64,000 bases of DNA from Anthopleura xanthogrammica (GCA_964019055.1 OZ025207.1:1839001-1903000); one strand, 5' to 3'; positions 1-12,140 are shown, counted from the stretch's first letter. The notes: generated by a model from the letters alone, not told the origin. Program-made: numbers and translations.

Positions 1-2120
1 GAGAAGATATTTTCTTCAACTCCACGCTTTACTAATTCATTGACATCACCAGCTTCTGAGCTCTTTGTGTGCTTCCCTGACCTTCTTATACGACAGAGAC
101 TATTGTCAAAATCACTGAGAATTGACCTCACTGCTTTCTCTGACTGACAGATCTGGGTTACAGAATTTTCAGATACATTTGGACCAAGGTTCTTGATGCT
201 TCTTTTTACAAATCTGTTGCTGTGCTCTACCTCCAGGTCATGTGTGATGTTGTTTCCAGTCCTACCACTTGTGTTCCAAATAAATCTCTCACAATCTCTG
301 GGTGACAAAAGGGCCTCTACCAGAAATGATTGACAAAGACATTCCAAAGCATATTTTGGGCTGCCTTGGCCATCGGCTCTGCAGTATAACATCATGTATT
401 TATACTGTTTCATCAATCTCTTACCATCTCCTTCTTTGACAGCATCTAGGAAGTTTAAAAACAGCAAACCGTTTGCAAGCAGAGCACAGTTGTAACTGAA
501 CACATCATCATTTTCATCCTTGCAACTGAATTTTTTGGACTGAGAAGACTGAGTGTCACTTGATGGCTTTTTCGTAATGCTGGAGGCAGGGATTTCAGGA
601 GGTGGATCATGTGTTAATTCATGATTCCTTCTACCAGCACCGTCATATTTGAAGGAAAAGCGGCATCCAGACAATCGACATGGAAATCTGCCATCTGGAG
701 TACGAGGCTGTTGGTCCTGGGCATCTTGCATTTGCTGATTATTTAAGGCACTGTCGAGGAGACGATTGAAGTAGTCGTCACCAAAAACAAATTTATCTAC
801 AATTAATAGTGCTGCCTTTATCAAATAACTCCGCTTTAACTGTTTAGTCTGACTGGCAATGTATCAGGTAGAGGGCATTTCTTCGGCTGTCCGTCTTTGT
901 CATCAAAGCCAAGCACTAATTGAGCTGCTGTTATCACTCTAGCTTTGATAACAATTTCAAGAAAATCTCTGTCAGGGCGATAAGCATCTTCTGGGTCTGC
1001 TTTTACATTTCGACGGTTGATCAATGCACGGTCTGAGCCTAAAGTACAGGTATCATTTTCAGACTTGGTAGTGAAGAACCTCTTGTAGATGAGCTGTTAA
1101 ACATGTTAAACAATTTCATTAGTACAACACAAAAATTTCATAAGACAAATAGCTAGGAAAGGGGTAGAAATATATGCCAATTCTCTATTTATATCAGATT
1201 GTATGATATGACATCTATATCTTTATAACTTGTATACTTGCAACAATTCACTGGTTCTTACCTCAAGTGATCCAGATTTCACCATAAGGCCAATTATAGA
1301 GGCAGTGGCATTCATATGTTGATTTCTCTGTTTTAGTAACACAGATCCAGCCATTGCAATTCCTGGGAGATTATTTACTTTACCGTTCGTTGCTGAACAT
1401 GTATCAAGGAAAGAGTATAATAAAGGAGCCCTATTCTTCCATTCTTCACAAACCAACTGTAAATTAAAAGTTGCAAGATCTTCTGCGGTGGTTTTTCTCA
1501 AGAGCGATGGGTTCTTTCTTGAGCAAAGGTCATTGACTTCCTTTGACAAGAGAGCCATCACACCGGTAATTAGATTCTTCATCAAAGGCTTGCATTTGGT
1601 AATAGCCTTGGCCAAGCTTTCCGCTTTTCCATACGACAGCGCTTTCCCAATTGCTTCATAATCTTTCGACAAACGATGTCGGACGGTTTTGCTCAGATAC
1701 TCAACAATTATGTTAACCGATATGCCATTTGTTTCATGACTTTTCTTTGGTGTGGACGTCAAGATCGGCAATGAAGGAAAGCCTTGAAGTCCATCGAAGG
1801 GAATGCATCCACTCTCAGGATAAGAAGTACAAGTAGTAGGTTGATTTACTAAGGGAGTATTTGGAAAAGTTGGAAAAGCAAGTTCCAACGTCTTTGCCAC
1901 TCGACCACATTTTACATTTCGATCACAGTCCTCTCTTCTTAGTCTCTTAGTTCGTTGTTGTCCTCTTTCTTTCTGTGCCGAGAGCGCTGTTTACTAAGCC
2001 CGGAATGTCCAATGAGGTTTTTCCAATAACCTTCACTCTTTCGGCACTAGTTGGTGGTTCACATCCACAAAGAAGGCAATGCGTTGTATCTTGTATAAAT
2101 TTTATCGGCGTCACATCCAT
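1..2120 (-). pseudogene. DUF6589-like gene, broken, 3' end outside window
   Basis: Read on the minus strand. An ATG at 2120 opens a segment with a CLLCGCEPP zinc-binding-like start. It runs out of frame near 1960, and the next frame continues through a long exon ending at a GT donor at 1261/1260. A 168-bp intron (1094-1261) joins it in phase to an exon starting at 1093 (LIYKRFF). A second frame change falls near 860. Past it come a C2H2-like segment (FPCRLSGCRFSFK, about 690-650) and a C-terminal block with DDVFSYNCALL, YMMLYCRADGQ and DLEVEHSNRFVKR, which is the pattern I associate with DUF6589 proteins of cnidarian genomes. Function of the family is unknown; it is dispersed and transposon-associated. 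Two frameshifts suggest a pseudogene, but an unrecognised small intron could explain one. The family name is from memory of the motif pattern. Confidence 0.6.
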
Positions 2121-2485
2121 CAACTATTAATCTTAAATCCTAAAGTTTATCTGTTGTTTTCCTACGATATCGCTACGAGAAATCTTCTTTATCACCTTTG
2201 AAACTATTCCAACACAAAATTTGACAGCTAGCATGCTGCATTCCTTTCTAGTTGGCGCGAAATTTCTATCGACGTTTTTGATTGGCTCATCAACAAACAA
2301 TCAGCCGATTTGGATTGGCCCTGATTGGCCCATGAAAACCATTGGAAAGGAATGTTCTGCTCAAGTAAGCAGACGTTCGTGGGGAGAGAAGTATTGCGTG
2401 ACGACCCTAAGAGCATCTGCGTAGGAGGCTACCCCTACTCGGGCAGTCGGACATGAAGGCTGATCCCACTTACAGATGATCTTAC
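2121..2485. other. Non-coding gap between divergent gene relics
   Basis: About 365 bases between the minus-strand DUF6589-like start and the plus-strand gag-like ORF. It holds a GGCGCGAAATTT stretch near 2254 of the kind seen upstream of several other genes in this window, and short ORFs in both strands that look random. No repeat or gene recognised. Confidence 0.4.
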
Positions 2486-3034
2486 ATGATACATTTTTTT
2501 AAAGTCATGCCGCCAAAGAAACGTTCGAGGAAAAAGGCCCCTTCCTCAGATGTGGTGAACAAGGCCCCACACGAAACTGGAACAGAAGCAGCGTCGGTCT
2601 CAGGCTCCAACATGATAACGCTGAATGTGCAAACCCTCTCTGCCAGCATTTCCAGCGCAGTAACCATGGCAGTCAAACAGGCGTTGGAGAACATCTCACC
2701 CGTCGCATCCGCCATAGAAGCAGCGACTGATGATATAGTCAACAATACAGGTATTCTTTCTACAACGGGCTCGGATACCATACCAGAAACCCCCCTTTTT
2801 TCCAGCATGACAACACCGCTAGGGAGTACAGTTAGTGCAAAAATCAAGGCGAAAATATGGGCGAACGAGTTCGTCAATTTCGGTGCTTTGTTCGTTGCAG
2901 CCATCCTCATTCCAAGAGCGTTATTCTCTCACATTGTCGCCTGTGCAAGGATCTGGTCAATCCCAGATGACCCTGGAGCCCTGTCACGCTACCAAGAAAA
3001 TTGGATCTTTAAATCAATGGCTTACAGCCTTTAA
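2486..3034 (+). pseudogene. DIRS/Ngaro-type gag fragment
   Basis: The protein starts with a basic stretch (PPKKRSRKKAP) from the ATG at 2507. A Ser/Thr-rich linker follows, then VSAKIKAKIWANEFVNFGALF (about 2837-2900). That block aligns by eye with VNNKIKEKIWSNQFIDFGSLL in the ORF1 of the retrotransposon at 49.3-50.4 kb of this window, so I read it as the N-terminal part of the same kind of nucleocapsid-like protein. The homology stops after about 20 residues and the zinc-finger end is absent, so the copy is truncated. No reverse transcriptase follows. Confidence 0.5.
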
Positions 3035-3039
3035 TACGT

Positions 3040-5462
3040 TTGTTGCTATATTTTGCTAAAAGTCCCCAAGGGAGGCGGGCAATCTCATCAAATATTGTGT
3101 TAGTCCGAGACCTCGCCAGCAAACCTGGCGACTGGTTCATGTATGACATCACTAATATGGCACTTACTATACTTCAGGTATTGTTTAGTAATATGTTGAT
3201 AACATTTTGCTCAAGTCAACTAAGTTATAATAGTCCAATTAGCATAGATATTTGAAAGTGGAATATTCATGATTTATTACTTATTATGCAACAGAAACCA
3301 AAGACATGGAAATGTTCAGGATGAAAGTTCAATATTCTTGGATCTTCATGGTCTCACATCTACAGGAATGTCAGCAGGGATGACAGTTGACTTTACAAGG
3401 AACCCTAAGACAACAACAAAGAAAAAAACATGAAATATCACTCAGTCACACCAAAAATGTTGAAGACAGGTTTAAACAACTCATGGTGAAAAAGGTAGGC
3501 ACTTTTTTGTCACTAAATTATACTGAGTACAAACACTAATGTTAGAACATTTATTGCAATTAGTACAAATGGATCTAGATTATGATATTTTATTGTTTTT
3601 GTATTGCCTAATTTAATAGCACTACATTTAGCAGTAGAAATCGCAAAGTTTTACACACTTTTAGTGTTTGTAGTAACTCACAGTTTGTTTGTTTTGTATT
3701 TTCTATGTTAATGAATTTTTCCCTACATTTCCAGTCAAATAGTACAATTATTAAAACTGTTAAATTGTACAGATATATCTTAACTCATCTACCATACTTT
3801 TTGTTCAAGGGATCTTTTCTTATACTGATGATAGATGATTTTCATAACATCAACACTATACAAACACCTCAAGGGAGACAACTCTCAAATGCCTTACACA
3901 TGGCTACTCTACTAATTGATATACAAAATGAAGAACCGGTAAAACGCCAAGCTAGTAACCATAGAGAAGTAATAATTACAGCGAATGGAAGGGAGCCACA
4001 AGTATGCAAAGGTGGCATATACAGTGATGCTGTCATTCAAGAAATTTCTAACTTTTGGTACCAGTACTGTGTATATTCATTTTTAGAGAATGCACCTGCC
4101 CACTACAGGAATATGAACCCATGTATACTTCAAAAATCATTAAAAGAGATAAGGTATCAGCATAATCTCTACATGTTATTAAATCCTTAGTAGCGTGTGC
4201 CTTGAAAACAATTATCAATTGAATGTTGTAATAAGATTTTTCTGTGCATCCCTACACAAACAGAGGCCACCCTAGCAAAAAATTTCCAATTACAATTTTA
4301 TAATTTCTTGTTTAATTATAAGTATTCAATTAACCAAAAACTTGAGTGTGCATGAGTTTAAATTAATAAGAGATAATTTATAATAGTGAACTACAATTTT
4401 GTTGCACTCAAATTGTCACAAAGTTAATAAAAAAATTGTGGAGAATTTGTTAAAAGTGGCCTCAGTTGTTTTAAACGCACTGTAGTAATCATGTAATGAT
4501 AGCAAACAAAGTGAAATATAATTGTAAAATATTATCAAGAAAAATAGTTATTCTTATCTTATTGAAATGTTTATGTTCTGATCTATTTTCAGAGTATATG
4601 AGAGAGAAGTAATGGATCAAGAGTTACAAACACTAAAATCCACTGTACTAATTGATGAAATTGAACAAGATCTACATAGCAAGCGAAACTACAAAGAAAC
4701 TCACCAATACATATTTCAAGCTCTACCCTCACTGTCAAGATTCTTGGAAATCAATGTTCTACCAGTTGCTGGTGATTGGCCAACGTGGTATTTCCATAAA
4801 AAAATTGTTTGCCATGACCTTGAGGCAGATTCTTTGATTCCAGAACTAGGACAGTTTCATGTCTATTTAAATGGCACTGAAAATGTAATTATAAGATACC
4901 ATACTTTCTTCAGCGAGATGTATAAGGCAGTGTTTGGCCTACGCAAAGTGTTGCCTCAAAAGCCAAAGCCAGACAAAGTTACCTTGTGTATCACACTGGC
5001 ATTTGCAGGGTGGCTCCAGGTTCGAGATGTTATAGCTGCATTTGGCCAATGCAAAGATGTTGAGTTTGCCTGTCTGTACCACCTCTTTGATGAATTAGTG
5101 CCACTAACCTTTATGCACTACCCTGTGGTTGTGAGAGGAGGAAATTTCCAGCAACTCCAAGTAGCAATGAAGCGTCTATCACTCATGTTTATAGGCATGG
5201 ACAGACATCACTACAACAAAGCCTCGCTGTCCTGGATAAGTGACACCAAATACTAAAGGGAGACCTTTCCTAGTTACTTCAACTCGAAGCAGCATTTATG
5301 CCCAGTCCTCACTGAGAAGAAAGTAGAAATATTCCACTCCAAGATCAGAAGTAGAATCAACAAAAACGACAAAGCACCTAAGATTCAGGAAACTAAATCA
5401 GGATGCTTTGCGGCCAACCTGATTATTAGAATCAGAAATCAAGAATCGTACAAGACTTATTT
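3040..5462 (+). pseudogene. Unnamed multi-exon family (WPTWYFHKK type), decayed
   Basis: Unnamed family that I associate with repeated, uncharacterised cnidarian proteins; role unknown. Visible exons: a weak one at about 3300-3494 (QQQRKKHEIS, donor GTAGGC); one from about 3810 to 4153 (LILMIDDFHNINTI); and one from 4593. The 439-bp intron 4154-4592 has GT-AG ends and joins the reading frame exactly (KEIR to VYEREV, phase 2). The 4593 exon carries GDWPTWYFHKK and the stretch DRHHYNKASLSW. It meets an in-frame TAA at 5254-5256, then stays open with family-like sequence (LTEKKVEIFHSKIRSR) up to the TIR at 5463, where it is cut by the transposon. One nonsense codon plus truncation make it a pseudogene. 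Confidence 0.5.
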
Positions 5463-5769
5463 TAGATTTCTGTTTCAGAAAACGGAAAACCGGCTTTTTG
5501 CACTCTTTCTAGCATGCCTTCTTAGGCTGAAAACAGGATTTTAATTAGTTGATGGTGGATTTTGGATTTCCGTTTCCTGAATCAGGAATCAGAAATCGCA
5601 TTTCTGTTTTCTGAATCAGGAATCAGAAATCGAATTATCGTTGTCATACAATAAAATACCCCGTCTAGGGGAGGGACGGTGGGTCAAAAATCTACTCACT
5701 TCCGGTAAAAATATCTGGCCCCTATCACCCCACCCCTGTTATTATTTTTGTTGTTGTTGAACTTCCGCT
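5463..5769 (+). repeat. Left terminal inverted repeat, 307 bp
   Basis: Pairs with 10183-10489 over its whole length. It contains internal dyads such as TTCCTGAATCAGGAA, a purine/pyrimidine-rich GC block (5660-5685) and ends with ACTTCCGCT. Confidence 0.9.
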
Positions 5770-5892
5770 ATGATAAACATCCGTTTGGTCCTCCCCGCCG
5801 ATCAAATTTCACATGAGAAAGTCACATGAGAAAGTTTCCCGCCAAATTTGGTCACGTCCGTTTAGCCAGGAGTAGCAAGAAGTGCGCAGATC

Positions 5893-7926
5893 ATGGATAA
5901 CTTTGACTTAAAATTCAAGTCAGAATTTCGTACTTTTGCTACGACAAACGTAACAGTTTCCGCATCACATTACATTCCATCTTTGGAATTGATCCCTCAA
6001 CCACATGTTGGCTGAAAGATTCGTCGGACACCTGCGTCTTTCCGAATGAAAGTGGAGCCTTCCCAACGCTAGAAAGCTGCAGCTTTTATATCGTTGAGGT
6101 AGGAGCAGCAAAACACACAAAATCAAAAAGCGACTCTTCTGCCGAAAGTTCGGACGAGTTTACAGCTGCATACCGCCTGGCTACAAGTACCAAGAACAAG
6201 AAACAAAGAAAGAAATCATGGAAGGGAAAAGGTCCAAGAGCTGCACCAGAACCCCAACCAAAGCCAGGACCCTCAGGAATCGAGTCGTGGTTCTTTAAAG
6301 TAACGGTGGGAGAGTCCATAAAAAAGAAAATCGTGCCAGTAAAAAACATTTTGATAAAATGTTATCCCGCGACGACATGTTCAACAGTTAAGGAGGAAAT
6401 TGGTAAAGAAATGTACACCAGCCCAAGGTGTATCACTTTGTATGACAGTGACTTTTTAGAGATTGCTGATTCCCCAGGAAGAGTAGGTAAGCTGAGCAGT
6501 CAATTTATAATGTAATAATTTGCTTATATTATTGTCATGCTTGTTCCTTAAATTATACCGGGTTGCGGTTTATACATATTTTGAATGGCGCCGCAATCTT
6601 ATCTGATTGTTTATCCTAGCTAGGTACTGTATTAAGCATTAAATCAGTTTATAGAACTGATAGAACTTCCCCCATTTCAATATAAGGTCTAGTCTTTCCC
6701 AGAGCTTTTCCTTTTCCATTCTATAAAATGTAAACATATTGCCGTTCAATACTCTAACACTGCATAGAGTTCACATTGTCAGAGCTGATCGAATCTAATG
6801 TATAGATTATCCAACGGTTGTTTGATTAGCTGTAAGACTTGCGGTTTTTCCTTTTGTATAAGACGCTGCTGGGCAAGTTATTTGGAAACAACGATATAGA
6901 AGTAAATAATTATATTTATTCATAAAGGAAACGAGAGTATTTTTTTAGATCTTCCAAAGGCATAAAAATAGTTTTCTTGAGTGTGTGAACAGACAACTGT
7001 GATTGGCTGTTAGTGTTATTGCTTTATCTTTTAGTCGCGAGTCACCCGTTGGAATTTAGTTTTTCACTGCCGCGGCACCGCCATTCAAAAATATCAAAGG
7101 TATCGACTGATTATATATATATATCTACCCTTTTAAATTTTTGTCAATCATTATATCATAAGCGAGTTTACAGCATGAAATATACTCTTAAAATTCAATT
7201 TTGTTTTTGCGATCAGAGCTATAATATTCACTGGCATTAGAGAGCACCTGGAACCCAGGGTAGGAGGGCACTGGGTGAGGAATATAATACCAGAGTTAGA
7301 TGTGGCAGAGTACGTTGTCTCGCAAACAAGCTCAAAATATGAGATAGTTTAAAGTTATTTGAAGTGGTTCTGAGGGGATTTCTGATGGTTTTTGTTGATG
7401 TCATTCATTCTTTTATTTATTAATAAGTAAACTTTCTATGTTATTTACAGGAAAATATTGGTCAGGAACAAGGAAGATATTCGTGGTGCAGACAGATACC
7501 ATCAACGCAAGCAAAGGTCAACTGACACCTGCAGAGATCTTATCAATATCTAAGATATCTGATGAGTTGGAGTTGTTAGTTGCAAAGATGGATCGCATAG
7601 AGAAAAAGCTCGACAAAGTGGAGGTCTTTATCTCAAAGGGCTCAGAAAACGTTTACAAAAACATAGCGATCTTCACAAGAGATATTCTTAAATGTCCCAT
7701 TTGCTGTGAGGTGACGAAAGATGAAATTCCACATGCGGCAGCGTGTTGTAACAGCGTGTTTTGCCAACGATGCATTAACGAACTGATTGCAAGGGAAGAT
7801 AGCACATGCCCCCTTTGCAAACAAAGGCGTGGACCTATGTATCCCATATTACTCTCTGGCGTACAAGAGCTGTCAAATAAAGTAGCTGTGATACCTGAAG
7901 AAATGGCGGAGGACCAAGACGATTGA
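5893..7926 (+). CDS. Transposon-borne ubiquitin-like/RING finger protein
   Basis: Likely an E3-ubiquitin-ligase-like cargo protein. Exon 1 (ATG 5893 to 6486) and exon 2 (7451-7926) join across a 964-bp GT-AG intron in phase (RVG|KYW). Exon 1 holds two beta-grasp-like segments. The first ends FYIVEVG (about 6084-6106). The second runs from FFKVTVGESIKKK through TCSTVKEEIG, ITLYDSDFLEI and, over the splice, YWSGTRKIFVV. A Ser/Lys/Pro-rich linker lies between them. Exon 2 has a coiled segment (LVAKMDRIEKKLDKVEVF) and a C-terminal RING: CPIC, C-C pair, VFCQRC, CPLC (about 7695-7825). The first 40 codons need a frame change near 5965 to join the rest, so the N-terminus is uncertain. Ubiquitin-like identity is a fold-pattern inference; the RING is clear. 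No host function is known to me. Confidence 0.7.
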
Positions 7927-8237
7927 ACACTTAGACATTTCAGTTTATACTTTATAGTTGTGTTGAAATAGAGACTTATTTAGGTTCAAGTTTTTAACCG
8001 AGGTCACACGGACCGAGGTGCGGCGAAATTGCGATACGTACTCTTTGCTTATCTATATTAAAGGGTAATAATATGTATGATCGATGCTTTACTGAAGAAG
8101 TTACGGACAGTTTAAATAAATGTCCTCATGATTGAGATTTTCATTGATGAACAACTTGACAATATGTAGTTTTTGATTTTGACATATTAAAATCAAGTGT
8201 GGTTCACGTAAACTGCAAAATATTCTGAGTACGATAT

Positions 8238-10080
8238 CTACGATGCTAAAGACAATATCGATGTAAGTTTCATAAAATATTTTAGCCCCTTTACAAATGG
8301 CCTGGGATCTCCCCTAACAACACCTGTGAAAATATCTTCAAATGAATGCTTTTGGTTAAAAAGACATTCTCTAATCTGTTGTTGAGTTTTGTTACTGGAC
8401 AATCGGTCAACACCAACTCTCCACCGTCGCTGAAGCTTTCCACCTTGAGCTTCATACAATGCCACGGCAGTCCCTTCGTTAGGAACATTGCATTCTTGAA
8501 GGGGAATCAATAATTTGTCTGCTGTCTTCTGTGAGAAGGGATCCCATTTCCAGCTTTACCTGTTTAGATAAAAATATATAGTTAAATTCAGTGAGATATT
8601 GGGAAAGAATATATTTTGGAGTGTAAATAAACTTTGTCTGCTGTCTTCTGTGAGAAGGGATCCCATTTCCAGCTTTACCTGTTTAGATAAAAATATATAG
8701 TTAAATTCAGTGAGATATTGGGAAAGAATAGATTTTGGAGTGTAAATACGTACTCTTTGCCCATATCAACTCGCAGCTGATCAAAACTGCCAGTGTTCAT
8801 TAGAACAGGTCTAAAGAAAAGAACGACCTTTGATCTTATGTGAGTTCCATGACGCTGCAAATCGCTCCATTCCTACTTTGGCAACCTCACACGTAAACCA
8901 TGACACACAAAACATCACATGTTCATTAGTCACGTCAATAATACCCCTTTCCTCCAAATCTACAAGAATCCTTTTGATTGGGTAGTTCACTCTTGCATTT
9001 ACTTCTGGCCACACCCTTTCAATGGTTAGGTTCTCTTTAGAAGTAGTTTTCACGTGTGCAGCTCTGTCTTGGTTCTGTCGTTGACGTTTAAGAAGTTCTT
9101 GTATAAAGAGTATTAAAACCCACTCTTTGCCCATATCAACTCGCAGCTGATCAAAACTGCCAGTGTTCATTAGAACAGGTCTAAAGAAAAGAACGATATA
9201 TTTGTTGCTTAGACATGCATGATAGTATGATTGTAGATCCTATCTACTGATAGTATCTAGAACAAATGCATAATAATACATACCTGTAGAATTGACTATA
9301 CAGCTTGATTGGATTCTTGGAAGGCAAAGTAATCCAACTCTCTATATAGCCACTGTACCCGTCTCTCAGTACAGCATGTACGACTCCATAACGTACTAGC
9401 TTCTCGTTTTGATCAATATGACCTTTATAGCCGAACCTCGGGGCATAGTATGGTATGGGGTTTGTCCTATCCAGAATATCATGTTTTCTTGCTTCAAAAG
9501 CAGTTGGATTAGTTTCTTTTAGGACTCTGTTAATAGTTCGTACCGATACTTGGACGCCCTTAGTCCTAAGATATCCTTGTAGCGTCAAAGAACCGTAACT
9601 AGGACCAACCTGAAATAATAATCGATTGTTGTCAATTGTTACATGCAATTTATGAAGTTTAAACCGGAAAATGCTCATGATAAAATCACATGTAATATGC
9701 ATAGATCTGTATAATACTTTGACACATTGAAAAAAAGTATACCCTGCATAAATACCCCTTAGACCACTTATATATTATAAAAGTACATCTTATTTTACAT
9801 AATATTAGTTGTCATAAAAATAATTCGTAAATCAATAACAACTTACCTCCCTAACTGCCGTTTTTATAGCATTTTCTTTGGCATTCCTATCCAATTTCTC
9901 AGCACAAAATCTACGCAGGCCGTTGACTTGGCAATATCGCCGTATGCTTCTTTGAGAAATTCCTCGAGAGAGGCTGGGAAATTCCTTTTTTAAGTATTTT
10001 TCCACGTCTCGTAAGAATCCTCCAGCATCCATAATATTTCTAATTTCATCTTGGACATTGAGAGAATCGATTACGCTCAT
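8238..10080 (-). CDS. Integrase-core (rva_4-like) DDE transposase
   Basis: Presumed transposase of the surrounding element. Exons on the minus strand are 9847-10080 (ATG at 10080; helix-turn-helix-like SQRSIRRYCQVNGLRRF), 9284-9609 and 8828-9180. All junctions are GT-AG and in phase (REV, FYRPV). Catalytic candidates: Asp in FGYKGHIDQNEKL, Asp in LRVDMGKE, Glu in LTIERVWPEVN. The block PSYGSLTLQGYLRTKGVQVS and the ending ASWNSHKI fit the family. The last exon (to about 8238; LIPLQECNVPNEGTAV, VDRLSSNKTQQQ) needs a 1-nt frame correction near 8509. It is preceded by a tandem duplication that also copied the start of the third exon. The protein may therefore be C-terminally damaged. Confidence 0.75.
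8516..8748. repeat. Tandem duplication, 119-bp spacing
   Basis: The block beginning TGTCTGCTGTCTTCTG occurs at 8516 and 8635 and is nearly identical over about 113 bases. It lies across the start of the last exon of the minus-strand transposase. Confidence 0.85.
8752..8826. repeat. 75-bp copy of a transposase exon start
   Basis: Matches 9122-9196 in direct orientation (starts ACTCTTTGCCCATATCAACT, ends GAACGA). The 9122-9196 copy is the acceptor and first codons of the third transposase exon, so 8752-8826 is a displaced duplicate that adds a second, decoy acceptor. Confidence 0.85.
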
Positions 10081-10182
10081 TTTTTATCATATAATATTAG
10101 ACAAAAATTACTCTACCAACTATTGAGTTTGCATTTTGGCGCGATTCTGATGCAGTTTCACGACCCCTGGGGATCATGGTTA

Positions 10183-10489
10183 AGCGGAAGTTCAACAACA
10201 ACAAAAATAATAACAGGGGTGGGGTGATAGGGGCCAGATATTTTTACCGGAAGTGAGTAGATTTTTGACCCGCCGTCCCTCCCCTACACGGGGTATTTTA
10301 TTGTATGACAACGATAATTCGTTTTCTGATTCCTGATTCAGAAAACAGAAATGCGATTTCTGATTCCTGATTCAGGAAACGGAAATCCAAAATCCACCAT
10401 CAACTAATTAAAATCCTGTTTTCAGCCTAAGAAGGCATGCTAGAAAGAGTGCAAAAAGCCGGTTTTCCGTTTTCTGAAACAGAAATCTA
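10183..10489 (-). repeat. Right terminal inverted repeat, 307 bp
   Basis: Reverse complement of 5463-5769 with equal length and only scattered substitutions (for example CTAGGG against GTAGGG in the GC block). Confidence 0.9.
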
Positions 10490-10539
10490 TACGTAAACAA
10501 GGTAGGAAATTAGGAATTTTTTCCTGTGACCTTGAGATA

Positions 10540-10725
10540 ATGCAGGACATTACGTTACAAAAACTATGCCAAATACTAAGAGTCCACTATCAAGAGAAAA
10601 CTACCACAGAATTGTACCAAGAATTAACAACCGTTGTGCAAGGACGGAAAGAGAGCCCGCAGGACTTTCTCCTGAGAGGATTTTAGTTGCTTCAAAAGCT
10701 GAGGAGACAGGCACGAAATGGGCGA
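10540..10725 (+). pseudogene. Retroelement gag-like fragment
   Basis: The ORF from the ATG at 10540 reads MQDITLQKLCQILRVHY, then ELYQELTTVVQGRKESPQDF and LLQKLRRQ, with one TAG in between. The pattern of a short helical segment with ESPQDFLLR resembles gag matrix/capsid pieces of cnidarian LTR retrotransposons. It is isolated, without pol. Confidence 0.4.
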
Positions 10726-10759
10726 TCCTATAACGTGGAATGGCGGAATATTCTAAAAC

Positions 10760-12090
10760 GCGGAATTTACAAATATAAAGAATAAGAATGACAATAAGAA
10801 TATATTTTTCTCTCTCAATAATTGTAGTATTTGATTATGTATTCAAGTAATGATGGCCAGCATGCATATGATCAAGGGAAAACTAGTGGCAGTTTGTGCT
10901 TCAGTACATGCACGAATTTCTAATCTAGCAATCTGAATACAAACTTTAATAGAAACTTCAGTAATTTACGCAAGTTCTTCAAGGGAGAATATTTGAAAAA
11001 AAAATTAACTCACTCGCTGTTGATGGCAGGCAAATTTGCCTTGATTTACCTTGGAGTACTAAATTATCATGGTGCATGAAACCGGTTAAACAAAGAACAA
11101 TTTATCTGACACTTAGCTGTTTGACTTGAGTTACCTTGGTAAATTTGCCGAATTTAGTTCGGTTTACCGTAGAGTACTAAATTACCACGGATCTAGCACA
11201 ATGAAACCGGTCACATGCAGACGGTAAACTGTTTATCTGAGGTTAAATCATTAGCTCAGCTCAACATTCACAGCATGCAGTTTCCGGGATTAGCAATCAC
11301 TGCTATATGCATGATTGGTTGAGCTCAACTTTGGTTTCGATAAACCACTATTGTTGTTCTGGAACTGTCATGGGGAATTCATGGACGAAACATAAAATTT
11401 CCATCTACTAAGGCTGAAACTCAAAAAGAAATTCAAGGCTTTGAAGATTTAGGGTCATTTCCCAAGTCATTGGGACAAATGCTGAACTGCAACTCGATAC
11501 ACACACCATTTGACCAATACTGGACATGTCCACGGCAAAGCAAACAAAAATCTGTCAACGTTAACAACTTCGAGCTTCTTATGAGCAAAAACACCAGGTC
11601 CCGACATGGTTTGAAATTTCCACGTTTCCGGTCAAGTTCTAGCTAGCTAGAAAAACGAGTTCACACTGGGTTATCGTATTTAGCTAGCTAAATGTGATTT
11701 TAAGCTAGCTAAAAGTTCCAGTGTGAATGCGCTCCCAGAGTCGATTTTACCTCGTATACCATGGGAAAAAAGGTCTAGTGTAACCACGACTTATATTTAG
11801 CTCAACTCAGCATTCACAGCATGCAGTTTTCGGGATTATCCTGACAAAGTAGCTTGTCAGACCGTCACCCTGTTACATGTAATAGATTGACAACCTTAAT
11901 CTTGAACAGAGCATTTGATCAGTTAAACGAAAAAAACGATAACTAAAATTTAGAAGACGGACATTTTTTTTGAAAAACCCATGTATTTCACCTTGGTTTA
12001 TAATCAACTTTAAATCCTGACACCAACAAATAGACCACCTCGCGCCCTGGGTAAACAATCAAAGTCAAGCGTACTGATCATGAGCTGTCA
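10760..12090. other. Non-coding stretch with decayed repeats
   Basis: No coding region recognised. A direct repeat of about 42 bases (TTAGCTCAGCTCAACATTCA and following) occurs at 11251-11292 and, diverged, at 11797-11837. An inverted pair TTCACACTGG/CCAGTGTGAA (11660-11669, 11718-11727) surrounds GCTAGCTA-type palindromes. A motif of the type AAATTTGCC...TTACC...GAGTACTAAATTA is repeated near 11030 and 11140. These look like remnants of a small non-autonomous element. Confidence 0.4.
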
Positions 12091-12100
12091 TTTTATGAGA

Positions 12101-12140
12101 TATAAAGCAGACGCCCTTTTATCCACTGTCCATTCAGTTC
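12101..12140 (+). promoter_or_regulatory. TATA box and initiator of the kinase gene
   Basis: TATAAAG at 12101-12107 is followed at normal core-promoter distance (about 35 bases) by an initiator-like TCAGTTC at 12134-12140. The kinase ATG is at 12201. Confidence 0.5.

Larger units (their letters stand above)
5463..10489. mobile_element. Two-gene DNA transposon (rva_4-type DDE plus Ubl-RING)
   Basis: The 307-bp segment 5463-5769 is the reverse complement of 10183-10489 with only a few mismatches, so these are long TIRs of a 5,027-bp element. The outer ends read TAGATTTCTGTTTC on both strands; TA at each end could be a TA target duplication. Inside, a spliced plus-strand gene codes for a ubiquitin-like/RING protein and a spliced minus-strand gene codes for an integrase-core DDE protein. 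The two converge, with their 3' ends near 7.9 and 8.2 kb. The near-identical TIRs suggest a young insertion. It interrupts a decayed gene on the left and abuts a gag-like fragment on the right. Superfamily name uncertain; I know the integrase family as the Pfam integrase-core domain rva_4. Confidence 0.8.

Noticed and set aside
2482..2910. 142-codon minus-strand ORF opposite the gag-like ORF
   Set aside because: Antisense shadow; only the plus frame shows similarity to another sequence in this window.
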